Below are positions 53,845 to 64,000 of a stretch of 64,000 nucleotides of DNA, piece by piece. Below the pieces are notes generated by a model. The model did not search any database. It was not told the origin of the DNA and worked only from the letters and a program-made list of their open reading frames with translations. How positions within the stretch are numbered: position 1 is the first letter of the stretch; each line of letters opens with the position of its first letter. A program made the position numbers and the translations under genes. This DNA is from an uncultured Gammaproteobacteria bacterium (GTDB taxonomy: Bacteria; Pseudomonadota; Gammaproteobacteria; Pseudomonadales; Porticoccaceae), in assembly GCA_913058345.1 (NCBI GenBank), contig CAJXQR010000005.1:222024-286023 (forward strand). Reading direction: 5' to 3'.

Positions 53845-56229
53845 ATGCCGCACACCGAGATTATCAACAGCCAGGCCTTGGACCCAGAGGAATTACGAAA
53901 GATCGACGCTTATTGGCGCGCCGCTAATTACCTGTCGGTCGGCCAGATTTACCTGCTCGACAATCCCTTGCTGAAACAACCTTTGAAAAAAGAGCATGTC
54001 AAACCCCGGCTGCTCGGCCACTGGGGCACGACGCCGGGGCTTAATTTTATTTATGCTCACTGTAACCGCATTATCAAAAAGTATGATCTGGATATGATCT
54101 ACATCGCCGGGCCGGGCCATGGTGGCCCCGGGCTAGTGGCCAACACCTGGTTGGAAGGCAGTTATAGTGAGTTTTACTCCAATATCTCCACCGATGCCGA
54201 TGGCATGCAGCGACTCTTTAAACAATTTTCCTTTCCCGGTGGGGTGGGTAGCCATGTTACCGCGGAAACCCCCGGGTCTATCCATGAGGGCGGTGAACTC
54301 GGCTATGCGCTGTCCCACGCTTACGGGGCGGCTTTCGACAACCCTGATCTGTTAGTGTGTTGCGTGGTGGGTGATGGCGAGGCGGAAACGGGCTCGCTGG
54401 CCACTTCCTGGCACTCTAATAAATTTCTCAATCCGGCCCGCGATGGCGCCGTGCTACCCATTCTGCATCTCAATGGTTACAAAATTGCCAACCCGACGCT
54501 GTTTGCCCGCCTTGGCCACGATGAGCTGAATAATCTGTTCTTGGGTTACGGCTACCAGCCTTACTTTGTTGAGGGTTCGGATCCTGAAGAGATGCACCAG
54601 AAAATGGCTGCGACCTTTGATGCCATTACCAATGAAATAAAATCTATCCAGCATGAGGCGCGCAGTAACGGCAATCGACAACGGCCACGGTGGCCGATGA
54701 TCATCCTGCGCAGCCCAAAAGGCTGGACGGGACCAAAAGAGGTTGACGGCAAGAAGAGTGAGAACACCTGGCGTTCCCATCAGGTGCCCTTCTCGGACAT
54801 GATCGACAACCCGGAGCACCTTGGGCTGCTGGAGGCCTGGTTAAAAAGTTACCGTGCCGAAGAATTGTTCGATGATTCAGGTTTTCTCAAGCAGGAACTG
54901 CGTGAACTTGCGCCCGAAGGAACGCGACGCATGGGTTGTAATCCCCACGCCAATGGGGGGCAGTTATTGCGAGATCTGAAACTGCCCGACTTTCGGGACT
55001 ACAAGGTCGAGGTTAGTCACCCGGGCCACACCCTGGCCGAATCAACCCGTGTTATGGGGCGGTTTCTGCGCGATGTGATGGCCCTCAATGAGGGCAACCG
55101 CAATTTCCGCGTCATGGGGCCGGATGAAACGGCCTCCAACCGTTTGGGCGCGTTATTTGAAGTGACCGACCGCGCCTGGATGGCGGAAACCTTACCCGAG
55201 GACGAGCATCTGTCACCGGATGGCCGGGTCATGGAGATCCTTTCCGAGAACACCTGTCAGGGCTGGCTGGAAGGTTACCTGTTGACAGGTCGTCATGGCC
55301 TCTTTTCGTGCTACGAGGCCTTCATTCATATCGTCGATTCGATGTTTAACCAGCACGCCAAGTGGACCAAGGTCAGTAAGGAGATCCCCTGGCGCCGCCC
55401 GATAGCTTCTCTCAATTATTTGCTGACTTCCCATGTCTGGCGTCAGGACCACAACGGGTTTTCACACCAGGATCCCGGTTTTATCGACCTGGTGGTTAAT
55501 AAGAAGGCCGATATCATCCGTGTCTATCTCGCCCCAGACGCGAATACGCTTTTATACATTACCGATAAATGTTTGCGCAGCCGTGACTTCATCAATGTGA
55601 TCATCGCTGGTAAGCAGAACCAACCGCAGTGGCTGGATATGGATGCGGCTATTAAGCATTGCAGCGCCGGCATTGGTATCTGGGAATGGGCCAGCAATGA
55701 TCAGGATGCTGAGCCGGATGTGGTCATGGCCTGTGCGGGTGACGTGCCGACGCTGGAGACACTGGCCGCCGTGGATTTACTGCGCCAGCAAGTGCCGGAG
55801 CTCAAGATACGGGTGGTCAATGTGGTGAACCTGATGACCTTACAGCCGAGTGAAGAACATCCCCACGGGCTTAACGACAAGGATTTTGACACCCTGTTTA
55901 CCACCGATAAACCGATTATCTTCGCCTTCCATGGCTACCCGTATCTTATTCATCGCTTGTGCTACCGCCGCACTAATCACAAAAACCTGCATGTGCGTGG
56001 TTACAAAGAAGAAGGTACCACCACAACGCCTTTTGATATGGCGGTACTGAATGATCTCGATCGTTTCCACCTGGTTAGCGATGTCATCGACCGCGTTCCT
56101 GAACTGGGTTACAAGGCGGCTCACCTAAAACAGTTCGTACGCGACAAGCTTATTGAACATAAACAATATATTTATCAACACGGACAGGACATGCCCGAGA
56201 TTCTCAATTGGAAGTGGCCTTACGAGTAA
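53845..56229 (+). CDS. xfp: Phosphoketolase (xylulose-5-phosphate/fructose-6-phosphate)
   Basis: The 794-residue protein has N-terminal XFP_N features ([39 protein letters not shown]), the catalytic [20 protein letters not shown], and the thiamine diphosphate/Mg site [17 protein letters not shown], followed by the XFP_C domain (DINTLLYI-like strand, [10 protein letters not shown]). It splits xylulose-5-phosphate (and often fructose-6-phosphate) with phosphate into acetyl phosphate and a triose or erythrose phosphate. With the neighbouring ackA it forms a phosphoketolase-acetate shunt, uncommon in gammaproteobacteria that have full pyruvate dehydrogenase. Length is typical. Fructose versus xylulose preference cannot be read here. 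Confidence 0.96.
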   Translation: MPHTEIINSQALDPEELRKIDAYWRAANYLSVGQIYLLDNPLLKQPLKKEHVKPRLLGHWGTTPGLNFIYAHCNRIIKKYDLDMIYIAGPGHGGPGLVANTWLEGSYSEFYSNISTDADGMQRLFKQFSFPGGVGSHVTAETPGSIHEGGELGYALSHAYGAAFDNPDLLVCCVVGDGEAETGSLATSWHSNKFLNPARDGAVLPILHLNGYKIANPTLFARLGHDELNNLFLGYGYQPYFVEGSDPEEMHQKMAATFDAITNEIKSIQHEARSNGNRQRPRWPMIILRSPKGWTGPKEVDGKKSENTWRSHQVPFSDMIDNPEHLGLLEAWLKSYRAEELFDDSGFLKQELRELAPEGTRRMGCNPHANGGQLLRDLKLPDFRDYKVEVSHPGHTLAESTRVMGRFLRDVMALNEGNRNFRVMGPDETASNRLGALFEVTDRAWMAETLPEDEHLSPDGRVMEILSENTCQGWLEGYLLTGRHGLFSCYEAFIHIVDSMFNQHAKWTKVSKEIPWRRPIASLNYLLTSHVWRQDHNGFSHQDPGFIDLVVNKKADIIRVYLAPDANTLLYITDKCLRSRDFINVIIAGKQNQPQWLDMDAAIKHCSAGIGIWEWASNDQDAEPDVVMACAGDVPTLETLAAVDLLRQQVPELKIRVVNVVNLMTLQPSEEHPHGLNDKDFDTLFTTDKPIIFAFHGYPYLIHRLCYRRTNHKNLHVRGYKEEGTTTTPFDMAVLNDLDRFHLVSDVIDRVPELGYKAAHLKQFVRDKLIEHKQYIYQHGQDMPEILNWKWPYE

Positions 56230-56442
56230 GTGAAGGCTTTTGTGTGATTTGAATATGCGGGCTTATGGTAATGATGCGGCCTGGGTTGATTGAGAGGCAG
56301 GGTGAACGGTTTTGCTCGGGATAAATTGTCTCTTGGCAGTCATACCGCTCAAGCTTTTACTCAGGATATCAAGCCGAGTTGACTACTCAGTGTTGAGGCT
56401 AATTCCGGCTTATTGCTTGGATTAAGCCAACTATCGAATCAG

Positions 56443-57630
56443 TTACCGAAGCTGTAAACGAGTGATTGGTTTGAGTAAGTAGCTGAGTACGCTGCGCTCA
56501 CCTGTCTGAATATCGACCACTGCAATCATTCCTGGCTTGATGGGTAGTTTCTCATCGCCATGCTTTAACCAATTGCGCTCGGTACGTACCAACACTCGAT
56601 AGTAGGTCTCTTCACCCCGAGGAGTCTGCTCTTTGAGCGTATCGGAGCTAATTTGCTCGACTGTCCCGTCGAGGCCTCCATAAAGCGAATAATCGTAGGC
56701 ACTAATTTTTACTGTGGCTGGCATGCCCGGTGCGACAAAAGCAACATCTTTTGGGGACACTCGCGTCTCAATCAACAGCTGATCCTCAAGTGGCGTGATC
56801 TGCATGATTTCTTCGCCGGGGGGTACAACACCGCTGCGTGTTGTTATCGTAATATTATTAACCACACCGCGCATTGGAGACAGCAGGCGGGTGCGTTGCA
56901 GCTGGTCATTGCGCTGTACCAGTACTTGTTCCAGTGCCGCTAGCCTGGCCTTATTAGCGACGAGCTCTTCGTAGGATGTCTGGACAAACCCGTTGTGCAA
57001 CTCTGCCAGCCGGCCATTCATATTGGCAATTTCGCGGCGTAGTTTCAGCAATTCCATTTCACCCACGGCCTGGCTTTGAACCAGAGGCTCCACGACTTCC
57101 AGTTGCCGTCGTGCCGATGCCAGTTCATCCAGTATAGATTGGGAAGCGGCCTCCAAACGCTGACGGCGCGCTTGAAATAAGCTCCGCTCGATATCCATTT
57201 CTATCTGGTTGGCCTCTAAGGCATCGGGGAAACGAATATCATCGACACCAAAAACCTCTGCTTCCAGACGTGCGATAGCTGCTTGTAATCCCTGTGCTTC
57301 GCTTTTTGATTCCAAAAAAGCACTGCGAAATCGGGTTTTATCCAGTTCTACGACGGGTTGACCTGCCTCAACAATTTGACCCTCTTCAACCAATAAGTGG
57401 GCGATAATGCCGCCTTCCAGGCTTTGGATGGACTGTTGGCGGCTGGTGGGCACGACCTGGCCTTGACCACGAGTGATTTCATCGACCGTCGCCCAGGCGG
57501 CCCATAGAATAAAACAGAGCAGAGTCGCTAAGCAGGCCCATAACAGGGGGCGAGTCCAGCGTCGCTCCACCGCTAATGCCGGATCACCTAGCTGGCGACG
57601 AATAGTATCCACATCAAGTTGTGGTTTCAT
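56443..57630 (-). CDS. Type I secretion membrane-fusion protein, HlyD/LapC-like
   Basis: The 395-residue protein has a cytoplasmic N-terminus, one transmembrane helix (about 29-50, LLWACLATLLCFILWAAWA), a biotinyl/lipoyl-like beta domain (VQSLEGGIIAHLLVEEGQIV region), long coiled-coil helices (about 115-245) and a C-terminal HlyD domain (LIETRVSPKDVAFVAPGMPA). It bridges the inner-membrane ABC exporter and the outer-membrane channel. It is the last gene of the operon and overlaps the ABC gene by four bases (ATGA). LapC is the likely homologue because of the neighbouring RTX adhesin. Confidence 0.92.
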   Translation of the reverse strand: MKPQLDVDTIRRQLGDPALAVERRWTRPLLWACLATLLCFILWAAWATVDEITRGQGQVVPTSRQQSIQSLEGGIIAHLLVEEGQIVEAGQPVVELDKTRFRSAFLESKSEAQGLQAAIARLEAEVFGVDDIRFPDALEANQIEMDIERSLFQARRQRLEAASQSILDELASARRQLEVVEPLVQSQAVGEMELLKLRREIANMNGRLAELHNGFVQTSYEELVANKARLAALEQVLVQRNDQLQRTRLLSPMRGVVNNITITTRSGVVPPGEEIMQITPLEDQLLIETRVSPKDVAFVAPGMPATVKISAYDYSLYGGLDGTVEQISSDTLKEQTPRGEETYYRVLVRTERNWLKHGDEKLPIKPGMIAVVDIQTGERSVLSYLLKPITRLQLR

Positions 57631-59804
57631 GAGACATTCGCTGTCGATGTCTCGGTTGTATTTTTGATGTCAACCGGTGTTACATTCATGCGTTTGAGTA
57701 CTGTTTCAAGTGGACCGTGTAGCAGACGACGACCACCGTGTAGTACAAGGGCGTGATCGACTAATGCTAATAAAGGCATTTTATGGGTAGCGAGCACTAA
57801 GGTTCGTCCTTGTAACCAGGGTTTGAGACGTTCGATGACGGCATTTTCGGTAGATTGATCCAAAGCAGAAGTCGGTTCGTCCATCAGTACGATGGGGGTG
57901 TCTTGAAGTACAAGCCGGGCAAGCCCCACTGCCTGGCGTTGTCCGCCGGAAAGACTCTGGTTGCCGGGAATAAACATATCCAGTCCTCGAGGATGACGGC
58001 GTACGAAATCCCCTACACCCACCATATCAAGTACTTCTAACAGACGAGCGTCATTATGGTGACGACCGTCGAGGGTTAGGTTGTCTCGCAATGTCCCGTG
58101 AAATAAAGCGATATCTTGGGGCATATAGCCTATCAAACGTCGCTTGTCTGCAGGATCAACTTGACTTAACTCCAAGTCGTCCACGCGTAAGCTCCCCTCC
58201 TGTGTGTCATAAAGACCCGCTAAAAGCCGTAATAAGGTGGATTTACCGGCACCGTTACCTCCGAGTAATACCCAGCGCTCACCAGGACGGATGTGCAGCT
58301 TGTCTAGCGTCAATACCGGAGACGATTCTGCTTTAAAACGCCACATGACCTGCTCGAGTTTAAAGTCACCCAGAGCAGTAGAAAGGCGGACGAAGTGCCG
58401 GTCAGCAGGTCTTTCTACCGGTCTTTCCATCAAATCTTCTAAGCCTTCCAGTGCGACTTTCACCTGTTGCCAACGTCCCAGTAACTGGCTCACCTGTGTC
58501 ATTGGCGCTACCGCTCGGGAGGTTAAAATCGAACAGGCAATCAAAGCACCGATAGTCAGTTCACCAGCAAAAATCAGATAAACGCCGCCAACGATAGTGC
58601 TCACATAGCCCAATTGTTGTATCCCCGCCGCCCAGCTGTTGAGCCAGGCACTGATACTGCGGGCCGAGACACTGCGAGATGCCTGCTCCGCACTTAGTCG
58701 TTGCCAGATACCCAGGACGCGGCCTTCAGCACGATTGGCTTTGACAGTCTCCATATGGTCTATGGATTCGAGTAGCACGGCGTTTTTGATAGCTGCATCA
58801 CGCAGACCTTCGCGTGCTAGCCGGGAGACGGCTGGCTGTACCAGCAGACTGGGGAGTGTCATGCACACAATGGTTATGATGGGAACCCAGGCGAGCGGGC
58901 CGGCAATAAAAGCAATCAAAGCGATAAACAGCATTGTGAAAGGCAGGTCGCCGCAAGCTCCAAGGGTGCTGGCTGTAAAAAATTCACGTACCAGTTCGAA
59001 ATCGCGAATCTGACTCGCGAATGCACCGGTTGATGCTGGCCTAGACGCGTATTTGAGATGAACCGCCTGTTGGAACAGTTGCCGCGAGAGGGCAATATCA
59101 AGGCGCTTGCCACCACTTTCGATTAGTTGAGCACGAAGGCTGCGCAACAAAAATTCAAAGACAATGGCAATACAGACCCCGATGACCAAGGCCCATAGCG
59201 TTTCGGTAGCCTGAGTAGGTACTACCCGGTCATACACCTGCATGGCGAACAAGGCAGTTGCCACTGATAGCAGGGCCGCCATTAATGATGCAAATATGAC
59301 TTCCAGAAGACTCGTCCACTGGGTTTGAGAGAGTAGACGGGAACGAAACCAATGTGCGTCGGGTGGCGGGGCGTAATGGTCTGCGCGACGGACATCCTGG
59401 CCCTGCGCATGAGCGAACAAGACTTGTCCGCTGAAGCGGGCTGCAAGCTCGGCTTTCGACAGCTTAATCTCGCCGCCCGTCACCGGACTCAGTAACAGGC
59501 ATTGTTCCTCCTCATTTTGTAGTAACACCATACTGTGTCCATCACGAGTCACAAGTAGGCAGGGCAATAGGCTTTTGACAAGTTGTTTCAGTGTTAATGT
59601 CGCGGTTCGGGCACTTACCTGCTGTCGAGCAAGTAAGTCAGGTAACTGATTAAAGCTGATTCGCCCAGCATCCAGGGGCATGCCATAACGCAGACTATCA
59701 GGGTTTAAGGCGAGTCCCTGCAATGCAAGTAATTGTTGAACACCGAGTAAAAGAGGGTCTTGCAGATCGGAGTCCTGCTTCGAAAATGGTATTGCGTTAG
59801 TCAT
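57627..59804 (-). CDS. Type I secretion ABC exporter, LapB-like
   Basis: This 725-residue protein has an N-terminal C39-like domain (about 15-135) without the catalytic Cys, so it cannot cleave a leader and instead recognises substrate. A six-helix ABC transmembrane domain follows (about 160-450) and then an ATPase (Walker A GGNGAGKSTLL, signature LSGGQRQAVGLARL, Walker B IVLMDEPTSALD). The preceding gene's end overlaps its start by eight bases. ATG 59804 has AGGT upstream, and the frame's further upstream codons (to 59840) are inside the TolC gene. This is the Lap-type exporter, energised by ATP, for the RTX adhesin. Confidence 0.94.
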   Translation of the reverse strand: MTNAIPFSKQDSDLQDPLLLGVQQLLALQGLALNPDSLRYGMPLDAGRISFNQLPDLLARQQVSARTATLTLKQLVKSLLPCLLVTRDGHSMVLLQNEEEQCLLLSPVTGGEIKLSKAELAARFSGQVLFAHAQGQDVRRADHYAPPPDAHWFRSRLLSQTQWTSLLEVIFASLMAALLSVATALFAMQVYDRVVPTQATETLWALVIGVCIAIVFEFLLRSLRAQLIESGGKRLDIALSRQLFQQAVHLKYASRPASTGAFASQIRDFELVREFFTASTLGACGDLPFTMLFIALIAFIAGPLAWVPIITIVCMTLPSLLVQPAVSRLAREGLRDAAIKNAVLLESIDHMETVKANRAEGRVLGIWQRLSAEQASRSVSARSISAWLNSWAAGIQQLGYVSTIVGGVYLIFAGELTIGALIACSILTSRAVAPMTQVSQLLGRWQQVKVALEGLEDLMERPVERPADRHFVRLSTALGDFKLEQVMWRFKAESSPVLTLDKLHIRPGERWVLLGGNGAGKSTLLRLLAGLYDTQEGSLRVDDLELSQVDPADKRRLIGYMPQDIALFHGTLRDNLTLDGRHHNDARLLEVLDMVGVGDFVRRHPRGLDMFIPGNQSLSGGQRQAVGLARLVLQDTPIVLMDEPTSALDQSTENAVIERLKPWLQGRTLVLATHKMPLLALVDHALVLHGGRRLLHGPLETVLKRMNVTPVDIKNTTETSTANVS

Positions 59805-61077
59805 ATTGCACCTGCTGAATGAGCATGTCATTGAGTACACCGAAGTCAGATGCCACCTGATATTGTTGACGTAACATCTCGGTGTACAACTCTATTTTTT
59901 GGCGGCGGGCATCGAAGTGATCACGGTTTACCGACAGCAGATCATCGAAATCTCGCAGTCCTGCAATAAACTGTTCCCGGTAAGTAGCCATGATTTGCAG
60001 CGAACCTACAGCCTGCTCTTCCAGCGCTACTATTCTTGCTTCCAAGGCCGGTTGTAACGCTGACAGTTGCTGCAGACTACGGCGCAAATCGCGGCGGGTA
60101 GCGCGGACCTGATGTTCGCGGGCGATAAGCCGGCTGCGTGCTGCATGAGGTCGTCGGAAACTGCGGAACCCGAAGTCAGTCTCCGAACGCAGGCGCAGGG
60201 CAACAACAACGTCGGTATCGACTTCCTCGTTAAACTGACGGCGCACCCAGTCGGCTTCCAGGTTTAATTGTGGCCAGATTTCGGCATTACGTAGCGCTAA
60301 TTCGGCACGCGCTTTACTTACTTCCTCTTTATCAGCCATCACTCGAGGTGCAGATGCAATGCTTTTATCTGCAATTTCAGTATTTGCAAACTTATCTAAT
60401 ACCGGTAAGCGGGGGGGGGCTGAGAGGCTGAGGCTGGCAGGATCGTTGCCGGTATACTCTAAAAATGCCTGTCGGGCACTGAGCATCATGCCCTTATAGC
60501 GAGCTCGGGATTCAAGGGCGCGAGATCTTTCCACCTGCGCCCTGGCGACTTCAACACGGCTGCTAAACTGCCCTTGGGTACGCTTTTCAGCCATCTTTAG
60601 AAGATTGTCGAGAACGACTATATAGTCGTCATAAACGGCTATTGCTTCTCTGGTTTGTACATAACTGAGGAATACATCGGCAGTATCGAATGCGGCATTC
60701 GACTCGGCAAGACGCAGTTTTTCTGAGGTTAAGCTGTTCTCGGCACGACTACTGTCGACTTGACTCGCAACTCGACCCCAGTCGTAGACCATTTGCCTCA
60801 CGTTGATTTGATATTCTGTTTCGCCGTCAATATCCCCCACCCCAGCCTGGAGACTGGCACTGGGAAGGTACCCCCCACGCGCAATAGTGATTTCAGCTTG
60901 CGAGGCAGCATGTTCGGCGCTTGCCGCCTCTACCCGTGGATCAGCGTCGATAGCATCTGATATCGCATCACTGAGCGAGTATCTGTCAACTTTACTGTGT
61001 GCTGGGGTACCGGCAAAGCTCACAGACACTGGCAGTAATACTAATATGGTCAATAGCCAGTGCTTGACGTATTTCAT
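59797..61077 (-). CDS. TolC-family outer-membrane channel, LapE-like
   Basis: The 426-residue protein has a signal peptide (MKYVKHWLLTILVLLPVSVSFA) and two long alpha-helical halves with the TolC/OEP repeat pattern (RVEVARAQVERSRALESRARY and late QYQVASDF). I use ATG 61077 because the signal peptide begins there, but the frame is open back to 61182 with a 35-residue hydrophilic extension. It forms the outer-membrane exit duct of the type I secretion system. The ABC gene begins eight bases before this gene ends. Confidence 0.9.
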   Translation of the reverse strand: MKYVKHWLLTILVLLPVSVSFAGTPAHSKVDRYSLSDAISDAIDADPRVEAASAEHAASQAEITIARGGYLPSASLQAGVGDIDGETEYQINVRQMVYDWGRVASQVDSSRAENSLTSEKLRLAESNAAFDTADVFLSYVQTREAIAVYDDYIVVLDNLLKMAEKRTQGQFSSRVEVARAQVERSRALESRARYKGMMLSARQAFLEYTGNDPASLSLSAPPRLPVLDKFANTEIADKSIASAPRVMADKEEVSKARAELALRNAEIWPQLNLEADWVRRQFNEEVDTDVVVALRLRSETDFGFRSFRRPHAARSRLIAREHQVRATRRDLRRSLQQLSALQPALEARIVALEEQAVGSLQIMATYREQFIAGLRDFDDLLSVNRDHFDARRQKIELYTEMLRQQYQVASDFGVLNDMLIQQVQYD

Positions 61078-61203
61078 TGGGGGGGCGCTGGCAGTTCGCC
61101 CCCGCTCAGAACTACTCGTATAGATGGGTAAACTGAATGCGTCGTAAGCAACCGTTGCCCGTTGATGTTGTTCAGAAGCCATGAGACGGTTCTTTTCTAC
61201 AAC

Positions 61204-63957
61204 TTACCCGTTGTCCACCACCGTGATGGCATCATTTACCCATACTGTTGCCGCGCCTAGCTCGTATTCAACATAGTGGGCACCCGCCAATACAGGTGTT
61301 GCGCCCGTCGCAGTGGCGTCACGTAAATCGGCCGTATCGTCTACGTCACCATCAAGACGAAGAAGATTGCTACCATCGGTGAGCCCCAGAACAGCCACGT
61401 CGTCCAGTATGATGCTATTGGCGCCAGTTCCATCGAGATCAACTTCTTCTATATTGTCCACATCGCTTGGGTCGAGATTAGCGACAAAATCAAGTACCAC
61501 CCCTGCCCCTGATAAGCTGAGGGTATCGTCGCCGACGCCACCATCAATGCTCGTAAAGGCGGTGTTTTCTATGACTAGTAGGTCGTCACCTGCGCCACCG
61601 TCTATTGCATCGGCCCCAGCCCCGGCAAAGATGAGATCATTACCATCGTTGCCATTGAGGGTATCGTTACCGTCTCCGCCGCGCAGCAGGTCGTTACCCT
61701 CGTTGCCATCGAGGGTATCGTTACCGCCATAACCATAGAGTTGGTCATTATTGGCTGAACCGTTCAGGCTATTGTCATTACCATCGCCTTCCTGAATAGC
61801 AGCGTTACCGTTGAGGGAGTCGATGAGGTTGGCCGACGCTAACGTTGCCGCCGTATCAGTGGCGGTGGCGCCGAGACTATCCACTGCAGTGATTGTTGTG
61901 GCATTGAGCACATCTGCTTGCAGCAAGGCACTGAGCAGTGAAATATTCTGATCAAATTGCACAGAGCCTAATAGCTCGTTAATCGTGAGGTTATCCATGG
62001 TGCCGCCACCAATGGCGGTAATTGTGAGTGTTGAGGAGGGTGCCACTAGACCTAGCAGTCCGGGATCATTGACGACATGAAACTCCAAACCTAATTCGGT
62101 AGCCAACGCCGTTGAAGCTGTCAGCTCGGGGGAAGCAAACAGTCCTCCCAGATCTAACGCTAAAGTCGGCGCATAACAGATAATGACCTGTTGTAAATTG
62201 CCATCCCGGTCGGCTGCATTGAAATCCTGGTTGCTCAGGTCAATCAAATTAAGCGTCTCGATACCGATTAAGCCCAGTAGAGCCGTAATACCAACCTGTA
62301 CATCGGGTGGTGAATTGCCTTCAGGCAGGGGTGCTGTTCCGGCGCTATCAAAACGAATTGATCCTCCAGCAGTATCCCCATCGTTATCGGCGGCGGTGAA
62401 AGCGACATCCGTGTAACCACCTAAAATCGCTGTACTATTGGTGGCATCATCGACGATTAATTTACAGCTGGCGAGCAAGTTCGCAATAATGTCCTGATCC
62501 GAAGCTAAACCCGTGACCAGGTCAACACCTGTCAACTGAATCTGCTGATCCGTCTGTCCTGTGTCAAAGCCACCCGCATAATTTCCTTCTGTGCTGATAT
62601 GAATAATGGTGTTGCCGCCATTAAATTCGAAATGGAGGTGATTGCTAAGGTTGCCCGGGTGATTGCCAATTCGACCTTCTCCCTGTAAGAGATGTCCGAG
62701 ATCGAGAATATCCCCTCCGGAAGCCAACGGTGCCGTGTCAAAATCGGTGATTTCATCGACCACAGGGCTGCCCGGTGTACCAGCGTGTCCCTCTTCCCAG
62801 AGGAACACGTCTGTGCCAGCACCGCCGGTTTCAGTGTCGTTGCCGGCACCACCAATCACGATATCGCCGCCGTTTCCCCCATCGATGGTGTCATTACCAC
62901 TGCCACCACGAAGGATGTCATTGCCACCCAGGCCGTTAAGGGTATCTGCTCCTGCGTACCCGTAAATACGGTCATGACCCCCGTCGCCGGTCAAGGTTTC
63001 ACCAGCGGCAGTACCCTCTTGAATAACAGACGGCGGTGTATTGCCAAGCAATTCTGTGTTGAGCAAATTGTTGGCAAAATCAGCATCACTGGCCGTGTTG
63101 GTATCGGTTGCTTCAATATTGATTGAGTTGAGTAAATCAAGCGACAAGGCAGAGCCTGTTAGAGCTAAGCTGCCGAGAAACTCATTCAGTTGAAGATTGT
63201 CAATTGGTCCGCCATCCAGCGATGTAATCGTCAACCTGGCGTAATCAGTTACGTTGATAGTCAAAATAGTAACATTTGATACATCCAATTGAACATCGAG
63301 GCCGAATTCCTGGGCCAGTTCATTGGAGTAGGTCCATGTTCTTATACCTGCGTCAGTAATAAAGCCAATATCGACGCCGAGGGCTGGATCGTAATCAACA
63401 ACCACACTTTCAATATTATTGTTTGCATCCGTAGCGGTGAAGAACTGGTGCTGACTTAAATCGACAAGCCCGAGCAGGTCAGCACCAACAATGCCAAGTA
63501 AGCCACCCCTTTCGTAAACGCCCACTTCTGGGGCCTCATTGGCGATGGGTGTAATGACCGGCACCCCGGTTGCAGTGAAGCTATAGTCGCCAGTCAGCAT
63601 ATCTACGACCAGCGTTTCACCTTTAATTGTATCGATAGTCAGTTCGTCGTTAGCGTCGTTGAAAGCGTGACTGATTACCAGATCTGATGCGCCCGCTGTG
63701 GAAACTGTATCGGCAGCCACATCATAGGTGTAGGTGATGCCACCCACCTTGACTGTCTCGATAAAGCCACCATCGCTGCCAAATGTACCGGCATCACCGA
63801 GCAAATTTTCACCGCTAATCGTGGTTGGTACGGCGTTGATACTGAACTGGACCTGGCTGTCCTCGACAACAGGTATATCATCTTCAATGCTAATGTTCAG
63901 CGTGCCTGTCGCCGTCGATGTACCGTCGGTAACATCGATTGATACGTAAGCGGTCAT
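61204..63957 (-). CDS. C-terminal part of giant RTX adhesin (LapA-like), probably frameshifted upstream
   Basis: The 917 residues carry, in order: end of a T1SS-143-type repeat (to about 30) and another (31-140, [17 protein letters not shown] ... [16 protein letters not shown]), a repeat unit of about 165 residues (141-305), a calcium-binding RTX block (about 322-382, GGxGxDxxx), a VC_A0849-type type I secretion target domain (about 383-500), a second copy of the repeat unit (548-715), a second RTX block (724-795) and a C-terminal domain to 917. ATG 63957 is almost surely not the true start, because the frame is entered in mid-domain. Calcium folds such proteins after export, and Lap-type adhesins hold cells to surfaces. 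The secretion genes lie 126 bases downstream of its stop. Confidence 0.93.
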   Translation of the reverse strand: MTAYVSIDVTDGTSTATGTLNISIEDDIPVVEDSQVQFSINAVPTTISGENLLGDAGTFGSDGGFIETVKVGGITYTYDVAADTVSTAGASDLVISHAFNDANDELTIDTIKGETLVVDMLTGDYSFTATGVPVITPIANEAPEVGVYERGGLLGIVGADLLGLVDLSQHQFFTATDANNNIESVVVDYDPALGVDIGFITDAGIRTWTYSNELAQEFGLDVQLDVSNVTILTINVTDYARLTITSLDGGPIDNLQLNEFLGSLALTGSALSLDLLNSINIEATDTNTASDADFANNLLNTELLGNTPPSVIQEGTAAGETLTGDGGHDRIYGYAGADTLNGLGGNDILRGGSGNDTIDGGNGGDIVIGGAGNDTETGGAGTDVFLWEEGHAGTPGSPVVDEITDFDTAPLASGGDILDLGHLLQGEGRIGNHPGNLSNHLHFEFNGGNTIIHISTEGNYAGGFDTGQTDQQIQLTGVDLVTGLASDQDIIANLLASCKLIVDDATNSTAILGGYTDVAFTAADNDGDTAGGSIRFDSAGTAPLPEGNSPPDVQVGITALLGLIGIETLNLIDLSNQDFNAADRDGNLQQVIICYAPTLALDLGGLFASPELTASTALATELGLEFHVVNDPGLLGLVAPSSTLTITAIGGGTMDNLTINELLGSVQFDQNISLLSALLQADVLNATTITAVDSLGATATDTAATLASANLIDSLNGNAAIQEGDGNDNSLNGSANNDQLYGYGGNDTLDGNEGNDLLRGGDGNDTLNGNDGNDLIFAGAGADAIDGGAGDDLLVIENTAFTSIDGGVGDDTLSLSGAGVVLDFVANLDPSDVDNIEEVDLDGTGANSIILDDVAVLGLTDGSNLLRLDGDVDDTADLRDATATGATPVLAGAHYVEYELGAATVWVNDAITVVDNG

Positions 63958-63998
63958 TTTAAGGCGTTGTTGCCAGCGTGATTATTTTGCCCCGGGCG
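63954..63998 (-). other. Preceding adhesin segment in another frame
   Basis: The minus-strand frame shifted by one reads [14 protein letters not shown] then stops at TGA (63956-63954). This fits the end of a T1SS-143 repeat, whose continuation [13 protein letters not shown] is in the next frame. The step lies at the AAAA run (63957-63960 on the plus strand as TTTT), where one more A would rejoin the two. The gene therefore most likely continues beyond the right edge. Confidence 0.75.
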
Positions 63999-64000
63999 GG

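Noticed and set aside
57855..59013. Several plus-strand frames opposite the ABC exporter gene
   Set aside because: All are antisense shadows of a protein with intact ATPase motifs.
61313..63126. Plus-strand Ser/Pro-rich frames opposite the adhesin
   Set aside because: They arise from the complement of the repetitive Gly/Asp/Asn codons and lack ribosome-binding sites.

Overview
The window comes from the chromosome of a Gram-negative bacterium, most likely a marine gammaproteobacterium (a Cellvibrionales/Spongiibacter-like lineage is a guess from gene content, not a measurement). Support comes from the outer-membrane and periplasm proteins (BepA-type protease, TolC-type channel, Lap-type type I secretion), a homodimeric AceE-type pyruvate dehydrogenase, SlyD, an RhlE-type helicase and an rfbBDAC operon. 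I see no rRNA, tRNA, CRISPR array or intact insertion sequence.

Layout. 0-17 kb is mostly housekeeping: a cut DUF2798 gene, a small hypothetical gene, a luciferase-like flavin oxidoreductase, an RhlE-like helicase, SlyD, a membrane protein, BepA, an AI-2E family permease, a pitrilysin-type protease and aceE-aceF. 16.8-45 kb is a large surface-glycan locus, nearly all on the minus strand. It holds about nine glycosyltransferases, two intact sulfotransferases and one broken one, two polysaccharide deacetylase-fold proteins, an alkaline-phosphatase-superfamily membrane enzyme, an O-glycosylation ligase of the exosortase-A-associated type, a Wzm/Wzt ABC exporter, a CapK-like adenylating enzyme, a triple-VanZ membrane protein and an asparagine-synthetase-like enzyme without its glutaminase cysteine. 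45-50 kb supplies sugar nucleotides: rfbC, rfbA, rfbD and rfbB (dTDP-rhamnose) and, divergently, galE.

50.3-56.2 kb is a compact metabolic segment on the plus strand: DUF211 (with an apparent frameshift in a G8 run), a TIGR00267/VIT-like membrane protein, a small secreted protein, acetate kinase and phosphoketolase. The last two form a phosphoketolase-acetate shunt. 56.4-64 kb is a Lap-type secretion operon on the minus strand: the C-terminal part of a giant RTX adhesin, then TolC-like, ABC exporter and HlyD-like genes. The adhesin reading frame appears broken by one base only about 45 bases from the window edge, and it carries two successive RTX/C-terminal modules.

Taken together, the right three quarters of the window is devoted to the cell surface: making, sulfating, exporting and ligating a rhamnose- and/or galactose-containing glycan, and secreting a large adhesin. 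This suggests a biofilm or attachment lifestyle.
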